A stretch of DNA of 64,000 nt from an uncultured Porphyromonadaceae bacterium. Lineage in GTDB: Bacteria; Bacteroidota; Bacteroidia; Bacteroidales; Muribaculaceae. The notes under the pieces are model-generated. The model ran no database searches and was not told the origin of the DNA. It was given only the letters and a program-made list of their open reading frames with translations. Shown here piece after piece: positions 7,698-16,772 of this stretch. Within the stretch, counting starts at the first letter, position 1. Each line of letters starts with the position of its first letter. The stretch covers positions 1 to 64,000 of the forward strand of contig CAMWMD010000010.1 in NCBI GenBank assembly GCA_947175265.1. Reading direction: 5' to 3'. Position numbers and translations under genes: made by a program.

Positions 7698-8831
7698 ATG
7701 GAGAATATTCAGAGACATCACCGATTTGATGCTGCCGTGAGGCTGCTTAGGCAACTCATCGCCACCCCCTCACCGAGCCGTGAGGAGAAAGCCACGGCCG
7801 ACATCTGGCAGGAATGGCTAATATCGAAAGGTGTGACTGACGTGAGACGCATTCACAACAACGTATGGGCGGTTGCCCCGGGATTCGATCCCTCACGCCC
7901 TACATTGATGCTCAATTCTCACCATGACACCGTGCGCCCGGCTGCATCCTGGACGCGAGACCCTTTCTCTCCGGATATCGTTGACGACAGGATTTACGGC
8001 CTCGGAAGCAACGATGCCGGCGCATCCGGCGTGACTCTGGCTGCCACTTTCCTTGACCTGAAAGATGATCCTACCCTCGACTTCAACCTTATCCTGGCCT
8101 TAACAGCCGCCGAGGAAGTGATGGGGGAAAAAGGTATGCGTGCATTCCTCCCTCACCTCGCTGAGTCCGGTATGACTCCCGATATGGTCCTTGTGGGGGA
8201 GCCTACAGGATTGCAACCGGCAATCGCAGAACGCGGACTCCTTGTGTTTGATGCCGTAGCGGAAGGAAAATCGGGACATGCCGCCCGCAATGAAGGTATC
8301 AACGCCTTATACCGCGCTATCGAGGATATCGACCGCCTACGTTCTTTCTCAACACCGGTGGTCAGCGACATTCTCGGCCCCATTAAGGTGAGCGTGACTA
8401 TGATCAATGCCGGGACTCAGCATAACGTGGTGCCTGACAAATGCACCTATGTGGTCGATGTCCGCACTACCGATGCCTACTCTAACGAGGAGACCGTGGA
8501 ACTGATACGCGATTGTGTGAAATGGTCAACAATGACACCCCGCTCCACGAGGGTACATGCCTCGGTCATCCCCACCTCTCACCCCCTCGTAAAATCGGCT
8601 GTGGCTCTGGGAAAGACACCCTTCGTATCCCCCACCACCTCCGACATGGCCCTCATGCACGGCATACACTCCCTGAAGATGGGACCCGGCCAATCAGCCC
8701 GCTCGCATACCGCCGACGAATTCATTCTCCTTGACGAGATTGATGAAGCCCTTCGCCTCTACCCCCTCCTCATAAAAGGAATAAGCCGAAGAATGAAGAA
8801 GAATGAAGAAGAAAGAAGAAAGATAGAATAA
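7698..8831 (+). CDS. argE: M20 amidohydrolase, probable N-succinylcitrulline desuccinylase
   Basis: A metallopeptidase-fold deacylase. Metal ligands and catalytic residues are visible in LNSHHDTVRP (about 72-81), GLGSNDAGASG, ALTAAEEVMGE (general-base Glu) and the C-terminal ARSHTADEF. Since the transcarbamylase makes N-succinylcitrulline, this enzyme probably removes succinate from citrulline rather than acting on acetylornithine. The last 14 or so residues (RRMKKNEEERRKIE) are encoded by a GAA-rich microsatellite and are probably not part of the fold. A 173-nt repeat-filled spacer separates it from argH. Confidence 0.9.
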   Translation: MENIQRHHRFDAAVRLLRQLIATPSPSREEKATADIWQEWLISKGVTDVRRIHNNVWAVAPGFDPSRPTLMLNSHHDTVRPAASWTRDPFSPDIVDDRIYGLGSNDAGASGVTLAATFLDLKDDPTLDFNLILALTAAEEVMGEKGMRAFLPHLAESGMTPDMVLVGEPTGLQPAIAERGLLVFDAVAEGKSGHAARNEGINALYRAIEDIDRLRSFSTPVVSDILGPIKVSVTMINAGTQHNVVPDKCTYVVDVRTTDAYSNEETVELIRDCVKWSTMTPRSTRVHASVIPTSHPLVKSAVALGKTPFVSPTTSDMALMHGIHSLKMGPGQSARSHTADEFILLDEIDEALRLYPLLIKGISRRMKKNEEERRKIE

Positions 8832-8834
8832 TCG

Positions 8835-9000
8835 AGATTAATCCAATCCCTCCGATTATTCCGATTATTCCGATCCCTCCCGATTCCTCCGATTAATCCC
8901 GATTCCTCCGATTCCTCCGATCCCTCCGATCCCTCCGATTCCTCCGATTCCTCCGATTAATTCCGATTAATTCCGATTAATTCCGATTAATTAATCTCCG
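8835..9000 (+). repeat. Short tandem repeats, argE-argH spacer
   Basis: About 160 nt made almost wholly of degenerate units of 8-10 bases around CCGATTCCT, CCGATCCCT and CCGATTAATT. It starts just after argE and ends some 5 nt before the argH start. I see no promoter box or terminator in it. Confidence 0.9.
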
Positions 9001-9004
9001 ATAT

Positions 9005-10303
9005 ATGTCAAAACAACTTTGGAACAAAGGCTTCCAGCCTGACCACATAATTGAGGAATTCACCGTCGGCAAAGACCGTGAACTTGACCTCCGTCTCGCA
9101 CGATATGACGTGCAGGGCTCTATTGCCCACATTAAGATGCTCCAGAGCATCGGGCTCCTCACTCCTGAGGAACTCGATACACTCCTTCCCGCCCTCGAAC
9201 AGATTGCCGATGACATTGAGAATGGGAATTTCACCATTGAGGACGGTGTCGAGGATGTCCATTCCCAAGTGGAATTCCTCCTTACAGCCCGCCTCGGCGA
9301 TGTCGGCAAGAAAATCCATTCGGGACGCTCCCGTAATGATCAGGTCCTCGTTGACCTCAAACTGTTCTTCCGCGACGAACTCCGCAACATAGCGCACGCT
9401 GTCGAACGCTTATTCACCCGTCTCCAATCGCTGTCCGAACAGCATAGGGATAAATTGATGCCCGGCTACACCCATCTGCAGGTCGCTATGCCCTCATCTT
9501 TCGGATTATGGTTCGGCGCTTACGCGGAGGCACTCACCGACGATATGCAACTGGTGACGGCGGCTTACAACATCGCCAACCAGAACCCCCTCGGCTCCGC
9601 TGCCGGATACGGCTCTTCATTCCCCCTCGACAGGGAGATGACAACTCAGTTGCTCGGATTCGCCAACCCTCACTATAACGTAGTAGCAGCTCAGATGAGC
9701 CGTGGGAAGACTGAACGTGCCCTCGCGGTGGCTATCGCCGCCGTGGCCTCCACTTTAGGTCGTTTCTCTATGGACGTGTGCCTCTGGATGTGCAACAACT
9801 TCGGGTTCATAAAATTCCCCGACCAACTCACCACAGGCTCAAGCATCATGCCCCATAAGAAGAATCCCGACGTGTTCGAGATCATGCGCGGAAAATGCAA
9901 CCGCCTACAGGCGCTTCCCAATGAACTGACAATCCTTACGGCCAACCTCCCGCTCGGCTATAACCGCGACATGCAGCTGATGAAGGATATCGTATTCCCC
10001 GCAACAACCGAACTCATCGATTGCCTCGACACCGCCGATTTCATGCTTCGGCACATAGAGGTGAAGGATGGCATTCTCGACGATCCACGCTACGACTACA
10101 TATTCACGGTTGAAGACGTCAACCGCCTTGTGCTCGAGGGTGTCCCCTTCCGCGATGCCTACAGACAGGTCGGTATGGCTGTCCAGAATGGCACATACAA
10201 GCCCTCAAGGGAAGTGCATCACACTCATCTCGGAAGCATCGGTAATCCTGCCAACGACCGAATAGCTGCCAAAATGAATGAAATAATGAAGACTTTCAGA
10301 TAA
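9005..10303 (+). CDS. argH: Argininosuccinate lyase
   Basis: Splits argininosuccinate to arginine and fumarate, the last step of the pathway. The 432-residue protein belongs to the fumarase/aspartase superfamily. HSGRSRNDQV (about 100-109), PGYTHLQVAMPSSF and the signature GSSIMPHKKNPDVFE (about residues 278-292, with the mobile catalytic serine loop) are all present. It ends the arginine operon and is followed by a terminator-like hairpin. Confidence 0.96.
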   Translation: MSKQLWNKGFQPDHIIEEFTVGKDRELDLRLARYDVQGSIAHIKMLQSIGLLTPEELDTLLPALEQIADDIENGNFTIEDGVEDVHSQVEFLLTARLGDVGKKIHSGRSRNDQVLVDLKLFFRDELRNIAHAVERLFTRLQSLSEQHRDKLMPGYTHLQVAMPSSFGLWFGAYAEALTDDMQLVTAAYNIANQNPLGSAAGYGSSFPLDREMTTQLLGFANPHYNVVAAQMSRGKTERALAVAIAAVASTLGRFSMDVCLWMCNNFGFIKFPDQLTTGSSIMPHKKNPDVFEIMRGKCNRLQALPNELTILTANLPLGYNRDMQLMKDIVFPATTELIDCLDTADFMLRHIEVKDGILDDPRYDYIFTVEDVNRLVLEGVPFRDAYRQVGMAVQNGTYKPSREVHHTHLGSIGNPANDRIAAKMNEIMKTFR

Positions 10304-10309
10304 ATTCTT

Positions 10310-10368
10310 GTAATTAGGGTGCATAATTATTCTATAATACCGTCACACCAACCCAAATTACCTTTTTT
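10310..10368 (+). terminator. Terminator of the arginine operon
   Basis: GTAATTAGGGT pairs with ACCCAAATTAC (one A-A mismatch) across a loop of about 30 nt and is followed by CTTTTTTC. The loop is long, but position and U-tract fit the end of the operon. Confidence 0.6.
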
Positions 10369-10379
10369 CTGGCGTTTTT

Positions 10380-10411
10380 TTTGCAAGTCTCCCATAAAGG
10401 CAGTAACTTTG
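10380..10411 (+). promoter_or_regulatory. Bacteroidota-type promoter of the leu operon
   Basis: TTTG (10380-10383), a 20-nt spacer and TAACTTTG (10404-10411) match the consensus. Transcription would start near 10418, about 33 nt before the leader peptide. Confidence 0.82.
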
Positions 10412-10450
10412 CATCATTAAAAGCAGAACATTGCTTTTCATCGCTATATT

Positions 10451-10528
10451 ATGACAGGTCTTATTATCATACGACTTATTTCCATTATTCTACGGCTTTC
10501 ACCGGTGGGAATATTGGTCTGCGTGTGA
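10451..10528 (+). CDS. Branched-chain leader peptide (25 aa)
   Basis: ATG 10451 opens a 25-codon frame with 7 Ile, 5 Leu and 3 Val codons, including ATT-ATC-ATA in a row, and ends at TGA 10526. It starts MTGLIIIRLISIILRL and is followed 20 nt later by the terminator. The excess of isoleucine over leucine suggests that the operon reads isoleucine as well as leucine. Leader bases 10503-10511 (CGGTGGGAA, codons 18-20) are perfectly complementary to 10554-10562 in the terminator. A ribosome stalled on the isoleucine codons would therefore allow antitermination. Confidence 0.85.
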   Translation: MTGLIIIRLISIILRLSPVGILVCV

Positions 10529-10547
10529 TAATCCGGCATAACACACT

Positions 10548-10582
10548 GAGCCTTTCCCACCGTGAGCGGGAAAGGCTCTTTT
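10548..10582 (+). terminator. leu attenuator terminator
   Basis: GAGCCTTTCCC and GGGAAAGGCTC form an 11-bp perfect stem with a nine-base loop, followed by TTTT. The left side overlaps the 9-bp antiterminator partner at 10554-10562. leuC starts about 50 nt further on. Confidence 0.9.
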
Positions 10583-10630
10583 GTTGTCAGATTATTTTTC
10601 TTTTTAACATACATCATAATTTTCATATAA

Positions 10631-12028
10631 ATGGCAAATACGCTCTTTGATAAAATCTGGGATCAGCATGTGGTGCAGCATGTCGAGGATGGCCCGCAGC
10701 AACTTTATATTGACAGGTTATACTGCCACGAGGTCACAAGCCCGCAGGCTTTCGCCGGTTTGCGCGCTCGCGGAATCAAGTGCTTCCGTCCCGAGAAAAT
10801 CTTCTGTATGCCCGACCACAACACACCGACCCACGACCAGGACAAACCTATCGAGGACCCGGTGAGCAAGACTCAGGTCGACACTCTCGCTAAAAACGCC
10901 GAGGAGTTTGGGCTTAACCATTTCGGTATGCTCAACCCTAAGAATGGCATCATTCATGTCGTGGGTCCCGAAAGAGGCCTTTCTCTCCCGGGTATGACTA
11001 TCGTGTGTGGCGACTCCCACACATCTACCCACGGCGCTATGGGCGCTGTCGCTTTCGGTATCGGCACTTCCGAAGTGGAGATGGTAATGGCCTCTCAGTG
11101 CATTCTCCAGCAGAAACCCAAGTCTATGCGAATCAACATTGAGGGTAAACTCGGTAAGGATGTGACCGCGAAGGATGTGGCCCTCTATCTGATGTCAAAA
11201 CTCACCACCTCGGGAGCAACAGGGTATTTCGTTGAGTATGCCGGCTCTGCCGTGCGCGACCTTTCAATGGAAGGACGACTAACTCTCTGCAACCTCTCAA
11301 TCGAGATGGGTGCTCGCGGTGGTTTCATTGCCCCCGACGAGAAGACTTTCGAATACATCAAGGGACGTGAGTACGCTCCCAAAGGTGACGAGTGGGATAA
11401 GGCTGTGGAATACTGGAAGACCCTCAAGAGCGGTGATGATGCCGTATTCGACAAGGAATTGAATTTCAAGGCCGAGGATATTGAGCCTATGGTGACCTAC
11501 GGCACCAATCCCGGTATGGGTATGGGTATCACTCAGGAGATTCCTTCTCTCGATTCAATCCCCGAGGCCGGTAAGGCTTCTTTCCTAAAGAGTCTCGAAT
11601 ACATGGGCTTTCAGCCGGGTCAGAAACTCCTCGGCACTCCCGTGGACTACGTATTCCTCGGGGCTTGCACAAACGGTCGCATCGAGGACTTCCGCGCTTT
11701 CGCCTCTGTCGTGAAGGGGAAAAAGAAAGCCGAGAACGTCACAGCATGGCTCGTGCCCGGCTCTTGGATGGTGCTCGACCAAATTAAGGAGGAGGGTCTC
11801 GACAAAGTGCTTGAGGAAGCTGGCTTCCAGATTCGCCAGCCCGGTTGCTCCGCTTGCCTCGCAATGAACGATGATAAGATTCCCGCTGGTAAACTGGCCG
11901 TATCGACTTCAAACCGCAACTTTGAGGGCCGTCAGGGTCCGGGGGCGAGAACAGTGCTCGCAAGCCCTCTCGTGGCTGCCGCCGCTGCCGTAACAGGTGT
12001 AATAACCGATCCCCGCACCCTTAACTAA
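10631..12028 (+). CDS. leuC: 3-isopropylmalate dehydratase, large subunit
   Basis: With LeuD it isomerises 2-isopropylmalate to 3-isopropylmalate; the same pair can act on citramalate in the pyruvate route to isoleucine. The 465-residue aconitase-family protein carries the [4Fe-4S] ligands in FLGACTNGR (about 345) and [11 protein letters not shown] (C-x2-C, about 405). [20 protein letters not shown] is another active-site segment. It is the first gene behind the Ile/Leu attenuator and is separated from leuD by a 76-nt repeat spacer. Confidence 0.96.
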   Translation: MANTLFDKIWDQHVVQHVEDGPQQLYIDRLYCHEVTSPQAFAGLRARGIKCFRPEKIFCMPDHNTPTHDQDKPIEDPVSKTQVDTLAKNAEEFGLNHFGMLNPKNGIIHVVGPERGLSLPGMTIVCGDSHTSTHGAMGAVAFGIGTSEVEMVMASQCILQQKPKSMRINIEGKLGKDVTAKDVALYLMSKLTTSGATGYFVEYAGSAVRDLSMEGRLTLCNLSIEMGARGGFIAPDEKTFEYIKGREYAPKGDEWDKAVEYWKTLKSGDDAVFDKELNFKAEDIEPMVTYGTNPGMGMGITQEIPSLDSIPEAGKASFLKSLEYMGFQPGQKLLGTPVDYVFLGACTNGRIEDFRAFASVVKGKKKAENVTAWLVPGSWMVLDQIKEEGLDKVLEEAGFQIRQPGCSACLAMNDDKIPAGKLAVSTSNRNFEGRQGPGARTVLASPLVAAAAAVTGVITDPRTLN

Positions 12029-12029
12029 A

Positions 12030-12090
12030 ATTCAGTCCGACCCGTCCGACTCGTCCGACCTGTCCGACCCGTCCGACTCGTCCGACTAAA
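12030..12090 (+). repeat. Short tandem repeats, leuC-leuD spacer
   Basis: Some six copies of an 8-9 base unit around GTCCGACCC or GTCCGACTC fill the spacer, followed by an A-rich stretch just before leuD. Confidence 0.88.
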
Positions 12091-12104
12091 AAAACCACAA
12101 AAAA

Positions 12105-12704
12105 ATGAAACAGAAATTCAACATCATAACAAGCTCATGTGTGCCTCTCCCTCTTGAGAATGTTGACACCGACCAGATTATCCCGGCTCGTTTCCTCAAG
12201 GCCACTACTCGTGAGGAAAGTTTCTTCGGCGAGAATCTCTTCCGCGACTGGAGATATAACCCCGACGGCTCCATAAACAAGGATTTCGTGCTCAACGACC
12301 CAACATACTCAGGGGAGATTCTTGTCGCCGGAAAAAACTTCGGTAGCGGCTCAAGCCGTGAGCATGCCGCATGGGCTATCGCAGGATATGGATTCCGTGT
12401 GGTGATCAGCAGCTTCTTCGCCGACATCCACAAGAACAACGAACTCAACAACTTCGTCCTCCCGGTTGTGGTTAGCGAGGATTTCCTTGCCGAACTCTTC
12501 GATTCAATCAACGATGACCCCAAGACTGTGGTGGAGGTCGACCTCCCCAACCAGACCGTAACAAACAAGGCCACCGGCAGAAGCGAAAAATTCGAAATTA
12601 ACGGCTATAAGAAATATTGCCTAATGAACGCTCTCGATGATATCGATTTCCTCCTTGAGAACAAGGAGAAGACCGAGGCGTGGGAGAGCAATGTAAACGC
12701 TTGA
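12105..12704 (+). CDS. leuD: 3-isopropylmalate dehydratase, small subunit
   Basis: The swivel-domain partner of LeuC, 199 residues. Typical features are the N-terminal PLENVDTDQIIPARFLK and the substrate-binding loop GKNFGSGSSREHAAWAI (about 72-88). The length matches bacterial LeuD. It ends 3 nt before the next gene, so translation of the two is probably coupled. Confidence 0.96.
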   Translation: MKQKFNIITSSCVPLPLENVDTDQIIPARFLKATTREESFFGENLFRDWRYNPDGSINKDFVLNDPTYSGEILVAGKNFGSGSSREHAAWAIAGYGFRVVISSFFADIHKNNELNNFVLPVVVSEDFLAELFDSINDDPKTVVEVDLPNQTVTNKATGRSEKFEINGYKKYCLMNALDDIDFLLENKEKTEAWESNVNA

Positions 12705-12707
12705 CAA

Positions 12708-14252
12708 ATGAACGGACATCCCGCTCAGATTGAAATCATGGACACGACTCTGCGCGACGGGGAACAGACCTCCGGCGTCAGTTTCGTGCCTCATGAAAAA
12801 CTGATGATTGCCCGCGCTCTCCTGCAAGACCTCAACGTCGACAGGATTGAGGTGGCTTCAGCCCGCGTCTCCGACGGTGAGAAAGAGGCCGTAAGGCGCA
12901 TTTGCAAGTGGGCGAGACAGGCCGGTATGCTGCATCGTGTCGAGGTGCTCGGGTTTGTCGACAACGGTACATCCCTGAATTGGATCAACGAGTGCGGAGG
13001 TGTAAACATTAACCTCCTTTGCAAAGGTTCGGAAAACCATTGCATAAACCAACTCAAGAAAACTCCGCAGGAGCATTTCGAGGATATCAGGCGCAACATC
13101 GCCATGGCTCATGAGATGGGCATCAATGTGAACGTCTATCTTGAAGACTGGAGCAACGGAATAAAGAATTCCCCCAAATATGTCTTCGATATGATTGATG
13201 CCCTCAAGGATTGCGGAATAAAGAGATTCATGCTCCCTGACACTCTGGGTATCCTGAATCCTGTCGAGCTGATTCCAATCATGAGGAGAATGGTAAAGAC
13301 CTATCCCGACATCCACTTCGATTTCCACGCACATAATGACTACGACCTGGCGATATCTAACGTATTGGCGGCCGTCCTCGGTGGATGCAAGGGGATACAC
13401 ACCTCCGTCAACGGTCTCGGCGAACGGGCCGGAAATGCCCCGCTCGCCAGCGTGCAGGCTATCCTGAAGGATCAGTTCAACGCCAAGACTAATATCGTGG
13501 AGGAGAGGCTGAATGAGGTCAGCCGACTTGTCGAGAACTATTCCGGAATCGCCATACCCCCGAACCGCCCTATCACGGGTGAAAGCGTTTTCACTCAGGT
13601 GGCCGGCGTACACGCCGACGGCGACAACAAGGCAAACCTCTATTGCAACGACCTCCTGCCGGAACGCTTCGGTCGCAAAAGGGAGTATGCCCTCGGAAAA
13701 AACAGCGGTAAGGCCAATATCCTCAGGAATCTTGAGGAACTCGGTCTCGAACTCTCCCCGGAACAGACCCGCAAGGTCACCGAACGCATCATTGAACTCG
13801 GCGATAAGAAGGAGGTGGTCACTCAGGAAGACCTCCCCTTCATTGTCAGCGACGTGCTTAAAAGTTCCTCCCAGGAGCAGCATGTCAATCTTCTGAGTTT
13901 CATGGTGAGCGTCGCTTACGGTCTTGACCCTATGGCTGCCGTGAAACTGGAGATTAACGGTGAGGTATATGAGCAGAACGCCTCCGGAAGCGGCCAGTTT
14001 GATGCCTTCATGAGGGCATTGAAACTTATATACAAGGAACGCCTCGGACGCCGTTTCCCTCATCTGTCGAACTATACCGTACAGATTCCGCCTGGCGGAC
14101 GCACCGACGCACTCGTGCAGACCAGCATAACCTGGGAATGGGAGGAGCGCATTTACCGTACTCGCGGTCTCGATGCCGACCAGACGGAAGCCGCCATAAA
14201 AGCAACAATCAAGATGCTCAACCTTATGGAGACAGAACTCCGGAAGCAATGA
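12708..14252 (+). CDS. 2-isopropylmalate / (R)-citramalate synthase family (LeuA2)
   Basis: A HMGL-like acyltransferase that condenses acetyl-CoA with a 2-oxoacid. In the 514-residue protein the TIM barrel starts IMDTTLRDGEQTSGVSF and has the metal histidines in HFDFHAHNDYDLA. GLGERAGNAPL is the family motif, and a regulatory LeuA-dimer-type domain occupies about residues 390-510. Bacteroides has this type (LeuA2) beside a separate classical LeuA, and a citramalate synthase role has, as I recall, been proposed for it. No classical leuA is in the window. The Ile-rich leader favours citramalate synthesis for isoleucine, but specificity for pyruvate or 2-oxoisovalerate cannot be settled by eye. 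Confidence 0.85.
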   Translation: MNGHPAQIEIMDTTLRDGEQTSGVSFVPHEKLMIARALLQDLNVDRIEVASARVSDGEKEAVRRICKWARQAGMLHRVEVLGFVDNGTSLNWINECGGVNINLLCKGSENHCINQLKKTPQEHFEDIRRNIAMAHEMGINVNVYLEDWSNGIKNSPKYVFDMIDALKDCGIKRFMLPDTLGILNPVELIPIMRRMVKTYPDIHFDFHAHNDYDLAISNVLAAVLGGCKGIHTSVNGLGERAGNAPLASVQAILKDQFNAKTNIVEERLNEVSRLVENYSGIAIPPNRPITGESVFTQVAGVHADGDNKANLYCNDLLPERFGRKREYALGKNSGKANILRNLEELGLELSPEQTRKVTERIIELGDKKEVVTQEDLPFIVSDVLKSSSQEQHVNLLSFMVSVAYGLDPMAAVKLEINGEVYEQNASGSGQFDAFMRALKLIYKERLGRRFPHLSNYTVQIPPGGRTDALVQTSITWEWEERIYRTRGLDADQTEAAIKATIKMLNLMETELRKQ

Positions 14253-14310
14253 GCAGGCTTCTGCTCTCCCCATTTTCAACTTTCAACTCTCAATTTTCAA
14301 TTTCTAAAAA

Positions 14311-15372
14311 ATGAATCTTAAAATAGCAGTTCTTCCCGGCGACGGGATCGGCCCTGAAATCTCTGCACAGGGCGTGGCGGTAATGTCCGCCGTTTGTGAG
14401 AAATTCGGACACAACGTGTCTTACGAGTATGCAATCTGCGGCGCGGATGCTATCGACAAGGTGGGAGATCCGTTCCCCGAGGAGACTTTCAAGATCTGCA
14501 TGGATTCAGACGCAGTCCTCTTCTCTGCCGTCGGCGACCCCAAATTCGATAACGACCCTACAGCAAAGGTGCGTCCCGAACAGGGCTTGCTCGCTATGCG
14601 CAAGAAACTCGGCCTCTTTGCCAATATCCGCCCCGTGGAGACCTTCGATTGCCTCATCCATAAATCTCCCCTCAAGGATGAACTCGTGCGTGGAGCCGAT
14701 TTCATCTGCATCCGCGAACTCACCGGAGGTATGTACTTCGGAGAGAAATATCAGGATGATGAGAAGGCTTACGATACAAATGCATACACACGCCCTGAGA
14801 TAGAGCGTATCCTCGAAGTGGCTTATCAGTATGCCCTCCGTCGCAGAAAGCACCTTACGGTTGTTGACAAGGCAAACGTACTTGCCTCATCACGCCTGTG
14901 GCGTCAGGTAGCAAAAGAAGTGGCGCAGAAATATCCCGAGGTAGAGACCGACTACATGTTTGTCGACAACGCGGCTATGCGTATGATTCAGGATCCGAAA
15001 TTCTTCGACGTGATGGTCACTGAGAACACCTTCGGCGATATCCTTACCGATGAGGGTTCTTGCATAACCGGCTCTATGGGTCTCCTCCCCTCTGCCTCTA
15101 CAGGTGAACACACTCCCGTGTTCGAGCCTATACACGGTTCTTGGCCGCAGGCTAAGGGGCTCAATATCGCTAATCCCCTTGCCCAGATCCTTTCCGTTGC
15201 CATGCTTTTTGAATATTTCAATCTCATGGAGGAGGGTAAACTCATCCGCGAGGCTGTCAATGCTTCTCTTGATGCTGACGTGCGCACACCCGAAATTCAG
15301 GTCGAGGGCGGTGCCAAATACGGCACTAAGGAAGTGGGCGAATGGATTGTAAATTATATCAAGAACGCCTGA
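14311..15372 (+). CDS. leuB: 3-isopropylmalate dehydrogenase
   Basis: NAD-dependent oxidative decarboxylation of 3-isopropylmalate. The 353-residue protein begins [20 protein letters not shown]. It has the substrate arginines in [17 protein letters not shown] and [14 protein letters not shown], and the metal aspartates in [19 protein letters not shown]. The NAD-binding [17 protein letters not shown] is also present, though its order is slightly unusual (PIHGSWPQ). The 58 nt before it contain TCAATTTTCAA-like repeats. It ends the operon ahead of a clear terminator. Confidence 0.96.
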   Translation: MNLKIAVLPGDGIGPEISAQGVAVMSAVCEKFGHNVSYEYAICGADAIDKVGDPFPEETFKICMDSDAVLFSAVGDPKFDNDPTAKVRPEQGLLAMRKKLGLFANIRPVETFDCLIHKSPLKDELVRGADFICIRELTGGMYFGEKYQDDEKAYDTNAYTRPEIERILEVAYQYALRRRKHLTVVDKANVLASSRLWRQVAKEVAQKYPEVETDYMFVDNAAMRMIQDPKFFDVMVTENTFGDILTDEGSCITGSMGLLPSASTGEHTPVFEPIHGSWPQAKGLNIANPLAQILSVAMLFEYFNLMEEGKLIREAVNASLDADVRTPEIQVEGGAKYGTKEVGEWIVNYIKNA

Positions 15373-15396
15373 TTCCTCTCCCGCAATAAAAACCTT

Positions 15397-15427
15397 AAAG
15401 GCTCTCGTTTTCAGGACGGGAGCCTTT
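15397..15427 (+). terminator. Terminator of the leu operon
   Basis: AAAGGCTC and GAGCCTTT form an 8-bp stem 24 nt after the leuB stop. The U-tract is short (TTTATAAG). Confidence 0.65.
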
Positions 15428-15636
15428 ATAAGTTTCATCAGCACCCTCCGCGGTACGTCTCATTAAAAAACTCAAAACCTTAAGACACACTTGGAGCAAC
15501 TGGCATGATTATCTTACTATCTTCCTCCCCCACTTGTTCAAGTGATATAAGAGAAATCCACTTATAGGGGTGTTTTGGATATTTCCCTCGTAAATCGCTT
15601 GATCTTAAGTACTTTTATCAAAAAGAATATTTATGG

Positions 15637-15680
15637 TTAATGAGCATCAAGACATGTCTGGATGCTCATTAATCATTTTT
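15637..15680 (+). terminator. Isolated hairpin with U-tract
   Basis: TTAATGAGCATC and GATGCTCATTAA form a perfect 12-bp stem followed by TCATTTTT. It lies in a gene-free stretch (15429-15807), with no reading frame before it that I can support. It may end a small RNA or back up the leuB terminator. Confidence 0.55.
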
Positions 15681-15702
15681 ATTGTTAAAATGTGTTAATA
15701 TG

Positions 15703-15733
15703 TTTGCTATTTCAATTATTATGCCTACCTTTG
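15703..15733 (+). promoter_or_regulatory. Bacteroidota-type promoter of the TraB/GumN gene
   Basis: TTTG (15703-15706), a 19-nt spacer and TACCTTTG (15726-15733) fit the consensus. A perfect 10-bp inverted repeat (GCAGTGTTGT at 15733-15742 and ACAACACTGC at 15751-15760) sits at the predicted 5' end of the RNA and may stabilise it or act as an operator. Confidence 0.75.
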
Positions 15734-15807
15734 CAGTGTTGTAGTAAAGCACAACACTGCAAAACTGAATAAAGAAACTAATAATAAACATCTAAAAGCA
15801 TTTCAAA

Positions 15808-16692
15808 ATGAAAAAAGTAAAATCTTTCATCATTGCCCTCGCTGCCGTTCTCGGCTTCTCCGCTACCGCAAACGCTCAGATTCTCTATAAGGTTGAGAAA
15901 AAAGGATCTGACAAAGTCAGCTACATCCTCGGCACACACCATTTCGCTCCTCTGGCTGTAGTTGACTCAATTTCCGAACTCCCTTCAATCCTGAGCAGTG
16001 TAGATAAACTCTATGGTGAGTTAGACATGGCCCAGATGAGCGATCCGCAGGTCATGAGCAATATGCAGATGGCTCTAATGGCTCCTTCCGACAGCACTCT
16101 CGACAAGGTTCTCGATGAGGCCCAGCTCGCAAAACTGACAGAAGCCTGGAACAACCTTACCGGCGGAGCCGCTCCTCTTGAGATGATGTATGGCGTGAAG
16201 CCCTCGGTGATTTCTACACAGATTGCTGCCATCCTGACTCAGAAGGTATTCCCGATGCTCAACCCTATGGAGGGTATCGACATGACTATGCAAAACAGGG
16301 CAAAGGAACTTGGAAAACCTGTAGACGGTCTTGAGACAATGGACTTCCAGATTAACATGCTTTACAACCGCCCTATCTCTGAGCAGGCAGAAGGACTTAT
16401 GAAGACAATCGATGATCTTGATAATAATGAGAAGAAATCTATCGCTCTCTCTCAGGCCTACATTAACCATGACATAGATTCCATTCTAAAGATGATGGAG
16501 GAGGAAGAGGAAAATGAGGAGACCATGGATCGTATGATATACTCTCGCAACGCTACATGGGTCGACCGCCTCTCAAAGGAAATGCCACAGGAATCAATCC
16601 TTGTTGTGGTTGGCGCTGCACACATTCCGGGCAAGAAAGGCGTGGCTGAAGGTCTGCGTCAGGCAGGATTTAAGGTTACTCCCGTCATCTAA
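15808..16692 (+). CDS. TraB/GumN family protein, exported
   Basis: The 294-residue product has a signal peptide (MKKVKSFIIALAAVLGFSATANA, cut before QILYK) and no lipobox cysteine, so it should be periplasmic. The TraB/GumN hallmarks are both seen: LGTHHFAP near residue 42 (the GxxH motif) and a C-terminal VVGAAHIPGKKGVAEGLRQAG. Members are thought to be Tiki-like metalloproteases, but their role in bacteria is not settled. It is transcribed alone from its own promoter, with a GC-rich inverted repeat (16701-16722) after the stop. Confidence 0.85.
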   Translation: MKKVKSFIIALAAVLGFSATANAQILYKVEKKGSDKVSYILGTHHFAPLAVVDSISELPSILSSVDKLYGELDMAQMSDPQVMSNMQMALMAPSDSTLDKVLDEAQLAKLTEAWNNLTGGAAPLEMMYGVKPSVISTQIAAILTQKVFPMLNPMEGIDMTMQNRAKELGKPVDGLETMDFQINMLYNRPISEQAEGLMKTIDDLDNNEKKSIALSQAYINHDIDSILKMMEEEEENEETMDRMIYSRNATWVDRLSKEMPQESILVVVGAAHIPGKKGVAEGLRQAGFKVTPVI

Positions 16693-16700
16693 ATGAAAAC

Positions 16701-16722
16701 AGGCCTCAATACTCAGAGGCCT
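16701..16722 (+). terminator. Hairpin after the TraB/GumN gene
   Basis: AGGCCTC and GAGGCCT form a perfect 7-bp stem 9 nt after the stop codon. No U-tract follows, so termination is uncertain. Confidence 0.4.
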
Positions 16723-16772
16723 AATATCCCTTACAAGATACATCCCACCTACCAATCACACCTTTTAGTATA

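Noticed and set aside
12858-14279. Minus-strand frame of 473 codons opposite LeuA2
   Set aside because: A long shadow caused by codon bias; the plus strand encodes a clear LeuA-family enzyme.
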